Positions 41,799-49,962 of a DNA stretch of 64,000 nucleotides are shown one piece after another. The notes beneath the pieces are model-generated. The model was not told the DNA's origin. It was given only the letters and a program-made list of their open reading frames with translations, and did no database searches. The stretch comes from Negativicutes bacterium (lineage in GTDB: Bacteria > Bacillota_C > Negativicutes > Sporomusales_B > JARLHX01). The stretch's first letter is position 1; each line of letters starts with the position of its first letter. The stretch spans positions 62,001 through 126,000 of the forward strand of contig JARLHX010000092.1 in NCBI GenBank assembly GCA_031292035.1, given 5' to 3'. Made by a program: the position numbers and the translations under genes.

Positions 41799-42599
41799 AT
41801 GCCGCGTTTATCGATCAATTTAACGATGCTGTTTCTGGAAATTCCCTTTATGGAGAGATTCGCGGCCGTCGCCCAAGCCGGCTTTCAAGCGGTGGAACTC
41901 GGCTATTTTCTCTATGACTTTTCGCCGGAGGCCATCCGGCGGGAAGTGGATAAACACGGTCTACGTGTTGTACATCTTAACCTGCCACCGGGTGATCGGA
42001 CCCGGGGTGAACGAGGCATTGCAAACGATCCGCGTCGGCAGGAAGAATTCAGAGCCAGTATCGATTGCGGCATTCGCTACGCCAAAGCGCTGGGAGTCAC
42101 CCGGGCCAATTGCATGTCCGGCTTGAAGCTTTCCGATGTGCCGGATAGGCAACAGCGGCAGGCGCTGGTGGAAAATTTCCGTTATGCGGCCGAGGCGCTG
42201 GGAGCGGAGGGTATCCAGATGATGACCGAACCTCTCAATAGCTGGGATGTACCGGGATTTCATCTGAATATCCCCAGTCAGGTGTTTGAATTGATGGAAG
42301 AAGTCGCTCACCCAAATTTTTATCTGCAATATGATATATATCATACCCAACGGATGCAAGGGGAGTTGATCGGTACGCTGGAGCGGCATATCGATAAAAT
42401 CGCCCACATCCAGGTTGCGGATAACCCTGGAAGGCACCAGCCGGGAACAGGGGAAATCAACTATCGTGCCGTCTTTTCCGCTATTGATACTGTTGGTTAC
42501 ACAGGCTATGTAGGACTGGAATACATCCCCACTGGGAATACCGGAGCGTCCTTTGGCTGGATCAGGGAATATGGGTTGAAAGAAGGTGGCGTTTCATGA
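41799..42599 (+). CDS. hyi: Hydroxypyruvate isomerase-like TIM-barrel protein
   Basis: Encodes 266 residues of the xylose-isomerase-like fold. SINLTMLFLEIPFMERFAAVAQAGFQAVELGYF is the Hyi start; MTEPLNSWDVPGFHL supplies the catalytic Glu, LQYDIYHTQRMQGEL the metal Asp/His, HIQVADNPGRHQPGTGEINY the HxQ-x-AD-x-PGRHEPGTGE motif, and YVGLEYIP the second catalytic Glu. It converts hydroxypyruvate to tartronate semialdehyde (glyoxylate metabolism). ATG 41799 has GGGGAGG 7 nt upstream. It overlaps the next gene by 4 bp. Confidence 0.9.
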   Translation: MPRLSINLTMLFLEIPFMERFAAVAQAGFQAVELGYFLYDFSPEAIRREVDKHGLRVVHLNLPPGDRTRGERGIANDPRRQEEFRASIDCGIRYAKALGVTRANCMSGLKLSDVPDRQQRQALVENFRYAAEALGAEGIQMMTEPLNSWDVPGFHLNIPSQVFELMEEVAHPNFYLQYDIYHTQRMQGELIGTLERHIDKIAHIQVADNPGRHQPGTGEINYRAVFSAIDTVGYTGYVGLEYIPTGNTGASFGWIREYGLKEGGVS

Positions 42600-43261
42600 G
42601 ACCGGTTATATTAAAATCTAATTTCACGGATTACTATGACAGCTTTTTTGACAGTCCGGAAAGTATCGGGCCGCTAGTCTTCGAGCGCTACACCAACCGC
42701 GGCATGAATCGCAGCGAGATACTGGGGTTCTTGAGCCGGAACGGGTTTTCGGTGCCTCGACACGGAAAACTCAAAGAGATCGGCAAATGGGCTCCCCATT
42801 TACGCGACAGCCAGTTGGTGGTGATCTACCTCGATGAAGAGAGCCACCGCGGGGAAAACAAACTGGTGATGACAGCTACCGAAGCGCTGAAGACCTACCC
42901 CGATTGTCTGGCTGCCGAATTCGTTGGCACCAGCAAGGATAGCGGCCATGGCCGGAGATTGGTGCAGGTCGGCCTCAAGTATTTTTGGATCGACCTTGTC
43001 AGCGACGACTGGCGGGCCAGCTCAGGCAACGTGAAAACAAGCATCCGCAAACATGGCTGCGGACTGCAGTCCAATCTCTTTTTCCCGCTGTGGGCCATCG
43101 ACTTCGTGCCGGTCAATGTCAGCGGCAACGAAGTGCTATATGCCGTTGATTTCAGTTCGGCTCCCATCGTCGGCGAGTACGGCATGGATGAACTCTTAGA
43201 CGCCGAAACGGCGGCGCGGGAGATCAAGCAAATGGTCAACGAGTGTTACCGGCGGCGCTAG
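42596..43261 (+). CDS. Unknown protein translationally coupled to hyi
   Basis: Encodes 221 residues, soluble. No family recognised. Visible features: N-terminal LKSNFTDYYDSFFDSPESIGPLVFERYTNRGMNRSEIL, a middle part with several Lys/Arg/His residues, and a C-terminal ALDF-like segment LYAVDFSSAPIVGEYGMDELLDAE followed by a helix. The last part loosely resembles the end of ATP-grasp-like folds, which is only an impression. The ATGA overlap with hyi and the shared terminator make co-expression with hyi and pfp very likely, so a role in sugar-acid or phosphate metabolism is plausible. Confidence 0.75.
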   Translation: MRPVILKSNFTDYYDSFFDSPESIGPLVFERYTNRGMNRSEILGFLSRNGFSVPRHGKLKEIGKWAPHLRDSQLVVIYLDEESHRGENKLVMTATEALKTYPDCLAAEFVGTSKDSGHGRRLVQVGLKYFWIDLVSDDWRASSGNVKTSIRKHGCGLQSNLFFPLWAIDFVPVNVSGNEVLYAVDFSSAPIVGEYGMDELLDAETAAREIKQMVNECYRRR

Positions 43262-43318
43262 CCGGAATTTTGGCGAGAAACTTGCTTACCGGACTTTATT
43301 GTGACGAATGTTATTAAA

Positions 43319-43358
43319 GAAAAAACGGTCAAACCCGATTGGGTTGACCGTTTTTTTT
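43319..43358. terminator. Bidirectional terminator after the pfp-hyi operon
   Basis: AAAAACGGTCAA-A-CCC / GGG-TTGACCGTTTTT with loop GATT and eight T. Confidence 0.9.
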
Positions 43359-43375
43359 ATTGTAGTGGCGGTTGG

Positions 43376-44227
43376 CTATTTTGTGTCTTTGAAGTAGTTT
43401 TGGGCGATTTCGGCCAGCTCGGTGGCGGCTTCAGCCAGGCTCTGGCTGGCGGTGGCCAGCTCGTTTACCGAGGCGGACTGTTGGTCGATATTGTTGTCGA
43501 TGACAGCAATCTTGCCGGAAAAAGATGTTGCCACATCGCGGATTTTGAGCAGGCTGTCGTTGATGCTTTTGACCGACTGGGAGGTGGCGTCAGCCAGTTT
43601 CCTGACTTCCTCAGCCACGACACCGAAGCCCCGGCCCTGTTCCCCGACCCTTGCCGCCTCGATGGCGGCATTTAGCCCGAGCAGGTTGGTCTGACCGGCA
43701 ATATTGCGGATAAAAGCGACGATCTCGTCGGTTTGTTTGGAGGTATCCACCAGGCTTTTGCCGAGGGAGCCGAGCTCGCTACTGATTCGGGCCAGGTCTT
43801 GGGAGCTTGACGCTACTTCCTCCAGGCCGGCTGACATTTCCTCAGAGGCGGCAGCGAGACTTTCCGCCGTCACTCTGATTTTTTCGTAGGTTGTGATGGT
43901 TTGGGTGGTTGTGATGCAGCCGACAACCCGTCCACCGTCCTTGACCGGCCAGGCACAGGCGAGGTAGGGAACGCCGTAGGTCGAGTTTTCCTTGCTGACC
44001 ATGCGGAAGATCTTTTTGCCGCTGGCGAGGCAGTCGATGCTCACTTTGCCTTTGACTGAGTCGCCGGGTTTGTTTTTTAGATCCAGCTCTTTGGCTGGCG
44101 CGTATGCGAGGTATACCCCGTCTTTAATCACTGAGATCCCGATATCTTCGGCCACTATCTCATTGAAACTGTCGGCGATTTTGGCGTAGTGATCGAGGAT
44201 TTCTTCGGCAACAGAACCCATAAACAA
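43376..44227 (-). CDS. Soluble (cytoplasmic) methyl-accepting chemotaxis protein
   Basis: Encodes 283 residues, short for an MCP, with no membrane segment. Residues ~1-115 are a sensor with [28 protein letters not shown] and [26 protein letters not shown], similar to small Cache-like cytoplasmic sensors. Residues ~120-280 are the signalling bundle with tip [27 protein letters not shown]. Start: TTG 44227 lies 5 nt after GGAGG; the ATG at 44221 (11 nt) is an alternative. Consensus promoter at 44375-44403, preceded by a candidate ncRNA. Confidence 0.9.
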   Translation of the reverse strand: MFMGSVAEEILDHYAKIADSFNEIVAEDIGISVIKDGVYLAYAPAKELDLKNKPGDSVKGKVSIDCLASGKKIFRMVSKENSTYGVPYLACAWPVKDGGRVVGCITTTQTITTYEKIRVTAESLAAASEEMSAGLEEVASSSQDLARISSELGSLGKSLVDTSKQTDEIVAFIRNIAGQTNLLGLNAAIEAARVGEQGRGFGVVAEEVRKLADATSQSVKSINDSLLKIRDVATSFSGKIAVIDNNIDQQSASVNELATASQSLAEAATELAEIAQNYFKDTK

Positions 44228-44374
44228 TTCACCCTCCCCTGGAGGCGCCCATAGCCAGCGCTTCCTTTTCTTTATGTTATCGCGGCCGCCGCCGTCAGAC
44301 GGGTCACGTCGGGCTTCTCGGCCGGGCTGTTGGTGGTGATCATCTTGCCGAACCTGATGCCTATAGTTAATCTA

Positions 44375-44403
44375 ATTATAGTTCACCATCGGCGCTTGGA
44401 CAA
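44375..44403 (-). promoter_or_regulatory. Promoter of the soluble chemoreceptor gene
   Basis: TTGTCC (44403-44398), 17-bp spacer, TATAAT (44380-44375). The ~145-nt leader that follows contains a 23-codon minus-strand frame (44343-44272) of doubtful meaning. Confidence 0.7.
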
Positions 44404-44432
44404 TATGTCGAAAGGCAGATAGTTTGACAAAT

Positions 44433-44584
44433 AAAAAAACATCTAAGTCAGTTTTGAATTTCAAACCAAACCTAGATGCGGTCTTACTTTGCCCCTGCAG
44501 GTTGTGCACAGGCCATAAGAAGCGTAAGCTTGTAAAGCCGGTATTCGATTACCAGATAGAGGCAATGGTTGCTACACTGTTTGC
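44433..44584 (-). ncRNA. Candidate ~150-nt structured RNA with its own promoter and terminator
   Basis: Minus strand. A good promoter (44619-44591) places the start near 44584. A terminator hairpin CATCTA / TAGATG (44478-44473 with 44445-44440) with seven T ends the transcript at ~44433. In between, TTGCCTC (44565-44559) can pair with GGGGCAA (44495-44489), enclosing the hairpins CTGGTA / TACCGG (loop ATCGAA) and AAGC / GCTT. No protein-coding frame has a ribosome site. It does not match 6S, SRP, tmRNA or a riboswitch that I recognise. It could be a trans-acting RNA or a regulatory leader of the chemoreceptor 210 bp downstream. Confidence 0.55.
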
Positions 44585-44590
44585 GACATT

Positions 44591-44619
44591 ATTATACAAT
44601 TTATGCTTACACATTACAA
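44591..44619 (-). promoter_or_regulatory. Promoter of the candidate ncRNA
   Basis: TTGTAA (44619-44614), 17-bp spacer, TATAAT (44596-44591). Confidence 0.65.
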
Positions 44620-44781
44620 GGGCTTTCTGTCTTTGGTCCCTGTGATGGCACGCGGATCGCGGCCTGCCGCTAACTCACGTTGCAAGAATAGCAGGGCGAA
44701 TGTTGTGCTTTACAACTGAGCTTGAGTATGATATTTTTAAGTTAAATAATTTAATGTTGAATTATATGAAGGGGCATCTTT
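44620..44781. other. Region upstream of marR
   Basis: No gene. AT-rich from 44728 on, with TTAAGTTAAATAATTTAA-like symmetry near 44738-44756 that may be the MarR operator and promoter. Confidence 0.3.
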
Positions 44782-45231
44782 ATGGTAAGCAACTATCGCG
44801 GCACGAAAACAGCGACTTTGGCGCTGCATACTTATGTGAAAATGATGCAGGCCGCCGAACTGGTCACCGGCCGCATTCACCGCCATCTCACCACTACCGG
44901 GCTGACCATCACTCAGTTTGGGGTGCTTGAGGCGCTTTATCATTTGGGGCCGCTCTGTCAGCGGGATATTGCCGCGAAAATTTTGAAAAGCTGCGGTAAT
45001 ATCACCCATGTTCTCGACAATCTCGAAAAGCGGGGCTTGGTGGAGCGCAGGCGAGACAGTGACGACCGCCGCTACTATACCGTTCACCTGACCGAAAGCG
45101 GTCAGGGGATGATGAGCGATGTTTTTCCCTGCCACGAGGCCGCGGTCCTAGGCGAAATGGCTGTCTTGACGCCTTCCGAGCAGCGGGAATTCATCCGGCT
45201 TTGCCGCAAATTGACTACTGGGCGGCAGTAG
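44782..45231 (+). CDS. MarR-family transcriptional regulator
   Basis: Encodes 149 residues. Winged helix-turn-helix: LTITQFGVLEALYHLGPLCQRDIAAKILKSCGNITHVLDNLEKRGLVERRRDSDDRRYYTVHLTESG, where the DxRxxxVxLT wing is the MarR hallmark. It probably regulates the following pirin and DoxX genes and itself in response to a phenolic or oxidative signal, as in related MarR-pirin-DoxX loci. ATG after AAGGGGC. Spacing of 47 bp to the pirin gene suggests one operon. Confidence 0.92.
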   Translation: MVSNYRGTKTATLALHTYVKMMQAAELVTGRIHRHLTTTGLTITQFGVLEALYHLGPLCQRDIAAKILKSCGNITHVLDNLEKRGLVERRRDSDDRRYYTVHLTESGQGMMSDVFPCHEAAVLGEMAVLTPSEQREFIRLCRKLTTGRQ

Positions 45232-45278
45232 CAGAGACCGATGATTCGATTATTTTTTAGGTAAAGGACGGATAAAGC

Positions 45279-46148
45279 ATGACTGCAAAGCGAATTGACC
45301 GGATATTGCAAGCTAAGCCGACCATGGAGGGGGCTGGGGTTCGTCTGAAGCGGGCCTTTGGTTACGAGGAGGTGCCCCTGTTCGACCCCTTTTTGATGCT
45401 GGATGATTTTCATTCTTCCCAGCCGGCCGACTACTTGGCCGGATTTCCCTGGCATCCCCACCGGGGCATCGAGACCATCACCTATCTGCTCGAAGGGCTG
45501 GTGGAGCATGGCGACAGTATGGGCAACAAGGGGGCGATCGGCGCTGGCGATGTGCAGTGGATGACAGCCGGCAGCGGCATCATTCATCAGGAAATGCCGC
45601 AGCTGAGCCCGACCGGCACCATGTGGGGCTTTCAGCTATGGGCCAATCTGCCGGCTGCATCCAAGATGATGCCGCCCCGCTACCAGGATGTAAAGGCTGC
45701 CGAGATTCCGGAGGTGACTCTTGCCGGCGGCACTAAGGTGAAGATCATCGCCGGGGGGATTGGTGAGGTCAGCGGCCCGGTAAAAGACATTGTCATCGAG
45801 CCGGAGTTTTTCGATGTGACCATCCCGGCCGGCGGGACCTTCGAGCATCGGGTGAAGGCCGGGCATACGGTGTTTGCCTATGTCCTCGCGGGGGAAGGCC
45901 GGTTCGGCGAAGCTGATCTGTCCCTCTCTGGCTCCGAAAGTATCGTGCTATTCGGGCGTGAAGGGGAAGAGGTCATAGCTACCGCCAGCGAACAGCCCTT
46001 CCGGTTTCTCCTGCTCGCCGGACGGCCGCTGGGTGAACCGATTGCCTGGCGCGGACCGATTGTGATGAATAGCGAGGCTGAACTAAAGACGGCGTTTGAG
46101 GAATACCGCCTGGGTACATTTATCAAGGACGGCAATGGGGTATCTTAA
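45279..46148 (+). CDS. Pirin-family protein
   Basis: Encodes 289 residues of the bicupin pirin fold. FDPFLMLDDFHSSQPADYLAGFPWHPHRGIETITYLLEG contains the metal ligands H-P-H-R-G-x-E, and GDVQWMTAGSGIIHQE supplies another His and Glu. The second cupin (VFAYVLAGEGRFG) is present. Bacterial pirins include quercetin 2,3-dioxygenases and redox-linked regulators; the reaction here is open. Between marR and doxX in a likely operon. Confidence 0.93.
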   Translation: MTAKRIDRILQAKPTMEGAGVRLKRAFGYEEVPLFDPFLMLDDFHSSQPADYLAGFPWHPHRGIETITYLLEGLVEHGDSMGNKGAIGAGDVQWMTAGSGIIHQEMPQLSPTGTMWGFQLWANLPAASKMMPPRYQDVKAAEIPEVTLAGGTKVKIIAGGIGEVSGPVKDIVIEPEFFDVTIPAGGTFEHRVKAGHTVFAYVLAGEGRFGEADLSLSGSESIVLFGREGEEVIATASEQPFRFLLLAGRPLGEPIAWRGPIVMNSEAELKTAFEEYRLGTFIKDGNGVS

Positions 46149-46192
46149 TCGGGACTGGAACATTTCTGTTTAAAATAGAGGAGGCGAGTATC

Positions 46193-46639
46193 ATGTTCAT
46201 GGCTATCACCAATGACTATCGTGAGCAGGGACTGCTGGTGCTGCGTGTGGGGATCGGGCTGCTGTTCATGTATTTTGGCTGGCCGAAGATCATCGGCGGC
46301 GAAGAAACCTGGGCCAAGGTCGGGAGTATGGCGATGACGCCGATCGGCATCCATTTCGCTCTGCCCTTCTGGGGATTCATGGCGGCGATCGCCGAGTTCG
46401 GCGGCGGTTTGCTGCTCACTCTTGGCCTGTTTACCCGGCTGGCCTGCGGTCTTTTAACCTTTACGATGATTATGGCGACGGTTTTCAAATTTTCGACCGG
46501 CGGGGGCCTGGCAGGGGCCTCGCAGCCGCTGAGTATGGGCATCGTTTTTTTCAGTCTGCTGTTTATCGGCCCAGGCCGCTACAGTTTTGACGCCTGGCTG
46601 GGTGCCAAGTCCGCCCATTCGTGGGGACGGGGCCGCTGA
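46193..46639 (+). CDS. DoxX-family membrane protein
   Basis: Encodes 148 residues with four membrane helices. LLVLRVGIGLLFMYFGWPKIIGG and GFMAAIAEFGGGLLLTLGLFTRLACG are the DoxX core. DoxX proteins are linked to quinone or thiosulfate oxidation and oxidative stress. ATG has AGGAGG 8 nt upstream. It ends the marR-pirin-doxX operon; the terminator follows within 25 bp. Confidence 0.92.
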   Translation: MFMAITNDYREQGLLVLRVGIGLLFMYFGWPKIIGGEETWAKVGSMAMTPIGIHFALPFWGFMAAIAEFGGGLLLTLGLFTRLACGLLTFTMIMATVFKFSTGGGLAGASQPLSMGIVFFSLLFIGPGRYSFDAWLGAKSAHSWGRGR

Positions 46640-46660
46640 AGCTGGTCTCAGGCATAAATA

Positions 46661-46687
46661 AAGACGCCCGGTGTGGGCGTCTTTTTT
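46661..46687. terminator. Terminator after doxX
   Basis: AAGACGCCC / GGGCGTCTT stem, loop GGTGT, six T; convergent with the next gene. Confidence 0.88.
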
Positions 46688-46700
46688 ATGCTGCTGTGAT

Positions 46701-47006
46701 TTAGCCTTCGCCATAGGAGTCGTTGTCGTCTACATGGACGAAACACCAGCTGACGGCGCACTCGGCGACCGTTTCCGGAGCCCCTTTGATGGCAATAGCC
46801 TGCAACCTGGCCTGGGCTTCTTCCAGGCTGGTGATTTCGCCGGGGAGGAGAAAATAGCCATAAGACATATCATCAATGAATACGTCAAACAGGGTTTTTC
46901 CGGTCTGTGCCCCTTTGCCAAGATTGTTGAAAAGGATTTTTGCCGGACAGCTTAGCGGGGAACTCACGGTGTCGAGAACAACCATTCCTTTTGTCAACAT
47001 TGTCAC
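46701..47006 (-). CDS. Small protein of unknown function
   Basis: Encodes 101 residues, soluble, acidic near the C-terminus (VHVDDNDSYGEG). Visible motifs are VVLDTVSSPLSCPAKILFNNLGKG and FIDDMSYGYFLLPGEITSLEEAQARL; the second part could be a small alpha/beta domain. No family recognised. Starts at GTG 47006, 10 nt after AGGAGG; an ATG two codons later is possible. It has a good promoter and stands alone. Confidence 0.65.
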   Translation of the reverse strand: MTMLTKGMVVLDTVSSPLSCPAKILFNNLGKGAQTGKTLFDVFIDDMSYGYFLLPGEITSLEEAQARLQAIAIKGAPETVAECAVSWCFVHVDDNDSYGEG

Positions 47007-47039
47007 TGCTGCTTCGCCTCCTATAGCGCTTCTTTGTCA

Positions 47040-47068
47040 ATTATACAATACAGGCGGCTAATCGCCAA
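47040..47068 (-). promoter_or_regulatory. Promoter of the small unknown gene
   Basis: TTGGCG (47068-47063), 17-bp spacer, TATAAT (47045-47040). Confidence 0.6.
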
Positions 47069-47242
47069 CAATAGGTAATTAAAGAACATGACTTCAGCCA
47101 AGATTTTTTACTGAATCTGTCGGACGATGTTTTTCTCTCCGGCCTGATGAACGGTTTGGGGAGGCGTTGCCAAAGATGTGTCGTATTATTTATTGTATAG
47201 AGAGTATGGCAGCTGAGGCCCTTTGGTGGGCAGGAGGTTCTG

Positions 47243-48205
47243 ATGAGAAACGGAAAGTATCTGGTGGCCCTTTTCGTCATAATGACGGTGATATTTAGCC
47301 CGCTGGCCGCAGCTGCGGCTGACGGCGCTGCAACTGCCGGAAAGAGAACCATGCGCTATGTGGTGCAGGTTTCTGATGATTTTTGGGATACGGCGACTTA
47401 TGTCAAAAGTGGTGTGGTCTATAAACCCCAGAGGCTTACCATCGCCGTGATGGCTGTAAACGGGCAGGGACGGACGATGGTGCCGTATTACAGTGGCGCG
47501 CTGGCGGCCGGTCAGTCCAGTGTCACCATCGACGCCGTCTTCCCGACCGGTCAGGCGGTTGTCACCCTTGTCAAGTTTGAGAGCCCGGGCGACACCTGGG
47601 CTGCGATCAGCAGTGATATTCATACTAACCGCGGCCAGACGGTGACTTATTCTTTTAAAGCGCCGCCGCCGCTGGATGTCCAGGTGACCACGACGCCGAT
47701 GCCTCGCCAGTTGCCGCCAACCCTGGAGCAACCATCACAGCCCCCGGCGCACAATTTGACGCCGATAACTGATCCGAAGGCCAAAGCTGAACCGCCAGGG
47801 GAGCTCCCGGTGACGGTGGCCATCGAGCTGGAGAGCCCGGAGTATTTCTGGTTGGCGCCGATGCGCTGGAATTCCGGGCCGGTAATGAGGCCCGGGGCGC
47901 TGCTGACGCGGGTGTGGTTCGCCGGACAGGTACAGAGTGACTTTTCGCCAGGGCTGGTCAATCCATTGCGCCGCTCGGATTTTGATCCAGGCTGGTCGCA
48001 GGCCAAACAGACCCAGCTGTTGCCGACCGGAACACCGGTGAGTGTAGAGCTGGTGCTGATGGAGAATTATTACCGGGGAAGCGTGCTGCAGCGGGTCGAA
48101 TTTACCAATAACGGCGCGCCGCTGGTCTTTAAAATTACCACAACAACGCCGCCGCCCGACTGGGGCATTACCTGGAAGATTGGCGAGACGCTTTTTGCGG
48201 AGTGA
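47243..48205 (+). CDS. Exported protein with two similar beta domains
   Basis: Encodes 320 residues. Sec signal peptide (YLVALFVIMTVIFSPLAAAAA). Two halves share landmarks: DDFWDTATYVKSGVVYKPQRL and EYFWLAPMRWNSGPVMRPGAL; PTGQAVVTLVKFES and PTGTPVSVELVLME; both end near F-K-x-x-x-PPP. A Pro-rich linker (~155-190) joins them. This suggests an old internal duplication of a ~115-residue beta domain. No catalytic motif and no lipobox. Envelope or periplasmic, family unknown. ATG after AGGAGG. Confidence 0.7.
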   Translation: MRNGKYLVALFVIMTVIFSPLAAAAADGAATAGKRTMRYVVQVSDDFWDTATYVKSGVVYKPQRLTIAVMAVNGQGRTMVPYYSGALAAGQSSVTIDAVFPTGQAVVTLVKFESPGDTWAAISSDIHTNRGQTVTYSFKAPPPLDVQVTTTPMPRQLPPTLEQPSQPPAHNLTPITDPKAKAEPPGELPVTVAIELESPEYFWLAPMRWNSGPVMRPGALLTRVWFAGQVQSDFSPGLVNPLRRSDFDPGWSQAKQTQLLPTGTPVSVELVLMENYYRGSVLQRVEFTNNGAPLVFKITTTTPPPDWGITWKIGETLFAE

Positions 48206-48237
48206 CAGGGCGATCTGGGCAGTCAAATGAGGATTGA

Positions 48238-49914
48238 ATGGGGTTGATGGAATTGACCTGGCGCAGCAAGGAGTTTCTCGGTGATCGGCATAAGGGCGCG
48301 CTGGCCCGGGGGCTTTACCGTTCGATGGGATATACGGACGATGATTTTCGCAAGCCCTTTATCGCGATTGTAAACACCTGGAATGATATTTGCCCCGGCC
48401 ACTATCTGCTGCGGAATATTGCGGCAGCTGTCAGGGATGGCATCCGATCGGCGGGTGGAACGGCGGTGGAGTTTGGCACCATTGCTCCTTGCGACGGGAT
48501 TGCCCAGGCCCACCCTGGGATGCATTATATTCTGCCCAGCCGCGATATCATCGCCAGCAGCGTAGAACTGATGGTCCAGGCCCATATGCTGGACGGCATG
48601 GTGCTGCTCGGCTCGTGCGACAAGGTGGTTCCCGGCTTGCTGATGGCGGCCGCCCGCATCAATCTGCCGGCCATTTTTGTCAACAGCGGGCCGATGTATC
48701 CGGGGACCCATGCGGGAAAACACATCGATGTCAACGCAACCCAGATTTATCTCGGCAAACTGAAAGACGGCCGGATCACAGAGGAAGAATTCCGCCAGGT
48801 CGAGCGGTCGGCCTGCCCGACGCCCGGCTCGTGCACCATGATCGGTACCGCCAACACCATGTCCTGTCTGGCAGAGGCCATGGGGATGTCGCTGACCGGA
48901 TGCGGGACCATCCCGGCGGTCGACGCCCAGCGGGTCAGTATGGCGAAGGAAACCGGCCGGCGGATCGTCGGGCTGGTCGCCGAAGGGGTCAAGGCCTGCG
49001 ATATTATTACCCGGGACGCCCTGCTGAACGCCGTCCGCCTGGGGATGGCCATCGGCGGTTCCACCAACCTGATTATGCACGTCCTGGCCATTGCCCACGA
49101 GGCCGGCGTTCCGTTCAGTATCGACGATTATGAGGACCTCAGCAATTCCACCCCTTACCTGGCGTCCATCATGTCGGCCAGTGAATATGACATGGTTGAT
49201 TTTCACCATGCCGGTGGGGTGCCGGCGGTGATGAACCAGCTGCAAACACTGCTTCATGGCGATGCGCTGACGGTGACCGGCAGAACCATCGGTGAAAACA
49301 TCGCCGCCCAGCCGATCAAAGACGAGAAAGTCATCCGTCCCTTTGAGCAGCCCTTTTTGCCGACCGGGGGAATTGCCATATTGAAGGGCAATCTGGCGGC
49401 CGAGTCGGCGGTATGCAAGCCGGCCGCCATGAAAGCCGACCGGCTATGTGTGAGCGGACGGGCCAAGGTTTTCAACAGCGAGGAAGAATTGGTAGCTGCG
49501 ATTTATGCTAATGTCATTGAGCCGAATGACGTGATTGTGGTGCGCTATGAGGGGCCGAAGGGTGGGCCGGGGATGCGGGAAATGTATACGCCGCTGGAGC
49601 TTCTCGACGGGTACGGGCTGGCCGAAAAGGTGTTTTTGATTACCGACGGCCGCTTTTCCGGGTCGAACCGCGGCGGTTTTGTCGGCCATGTTTCGCCAGA
49701 GGCAGCCGAGGGCGGGGTGATTGCCATTGTCGAAAACGGTGATTTGGTCACTGTCGACATCCCCAAGCGCACGATCACCCTGGATGTAGCGGAAGAGGAA
49801 ATCAACCGGCGGCTGCAGGAATGGGTGAAACCGGAGCCGAAGATCAAACGGGGTTATCTGGCCACTTACGCCCGGATTGTCAAATCGGCCCACTACGGCG
49901 CCATTATTGAGTAG
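48238..49914 (+). CDS. ilvD: IlvD/Edd-family dehydratase (dihydroxy-acid dehydratase-like)
   Basis: Encodes 558 residues, the IlvD length. Fe-S ligands and active-site segments are visible: FGTIAPCDGIAQAHPGMHY, VLLGSCDKVVPGL, SACPTPGSCTMIGTANTM and DGRFSGSNRGGFVGHVSPEA. IlvD makes 2-keto acids in Val/Ile synthesis. The usual IlvD text is GRFSG-x-T-R-G-L; here it is SNRGGF, so a sugar-acid dehydratase is possible. It is convergent with the liv operon. ATG 48238 follows TGAGGAT; an ATG at 48247 is an alternative. Confidence 0.85.
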   Translation: MGLMELTWRSKEFLGDRHKGALARGLYRSMGYTDDDFRKPFIAIVNTWNDICPGHYLLRNIAAAVRDGIRSAGGTAVEFGTIAPCDGIAQAHPGMHYILPSRDIIASSVELMVQAHMLDGMVLLGSCDKVVPGLLMAAARINLPAIFVNSGPMYPGTHAGKHIDVNATQIYLGKLKDGRITEEEFRQVERSACPTPGSCTMIGTANTMSCLAEAMGMSLTGCGTIPAVDAQRVSMAKETGRRIVGLVAEGVKACDIITRDALLNAVRLGMAIGGSTNLIMHVLAIAHEAGVPFSIDDYEDLSNSTPYLASIMSASEYDMVDFHHAGGVPAVMNQLQTLLHGDALTVTGRTIGENIAAQPIKDEKVIRPFEQPFLPTGGIAILKGNLAAESAVCKPAAMKADRLCVSGRAKVFNSEEELVAAIYANVIEPNDVIVVRYEGPKGGPGMREMYTPLELLDGYGLAEKVFLITDGRFSGSNRGGFVGHVSPEAAEGGVIAIVENGDLVTVDIPKRTITLDVAEEEINRRLQEWVKPEPKIKRGYLATYARIVKSAHYGAIIE

Positions 49915-49923
49915 CGGCAGAAT

Positions 49924-49958
49924 AAAAAAAATCCCGGACCGATTGGTCCGGGATTTTT
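49924..49958. terminator. Bidirectional terminator between ilvD and livF
   Basis: AAATCCCGGACC / GGTCCGGGATTT 12-bp stem, loop GATT. Confidence 0.9.
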
Positions 49959-49962
49959 ACTT

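Noticed and set aside
44272..44343. 23-codon minus-strand frame in the chemoreceptor leader.
   Set aside because: No convincing ribosome site and too short to judge without conservation data.
44424..44645. 73-codon plus-strand frame across the candidate ncRNA.
   Set aside because: TTG start without a ribosome site; promoter and terminator signals are on the opposite strand.
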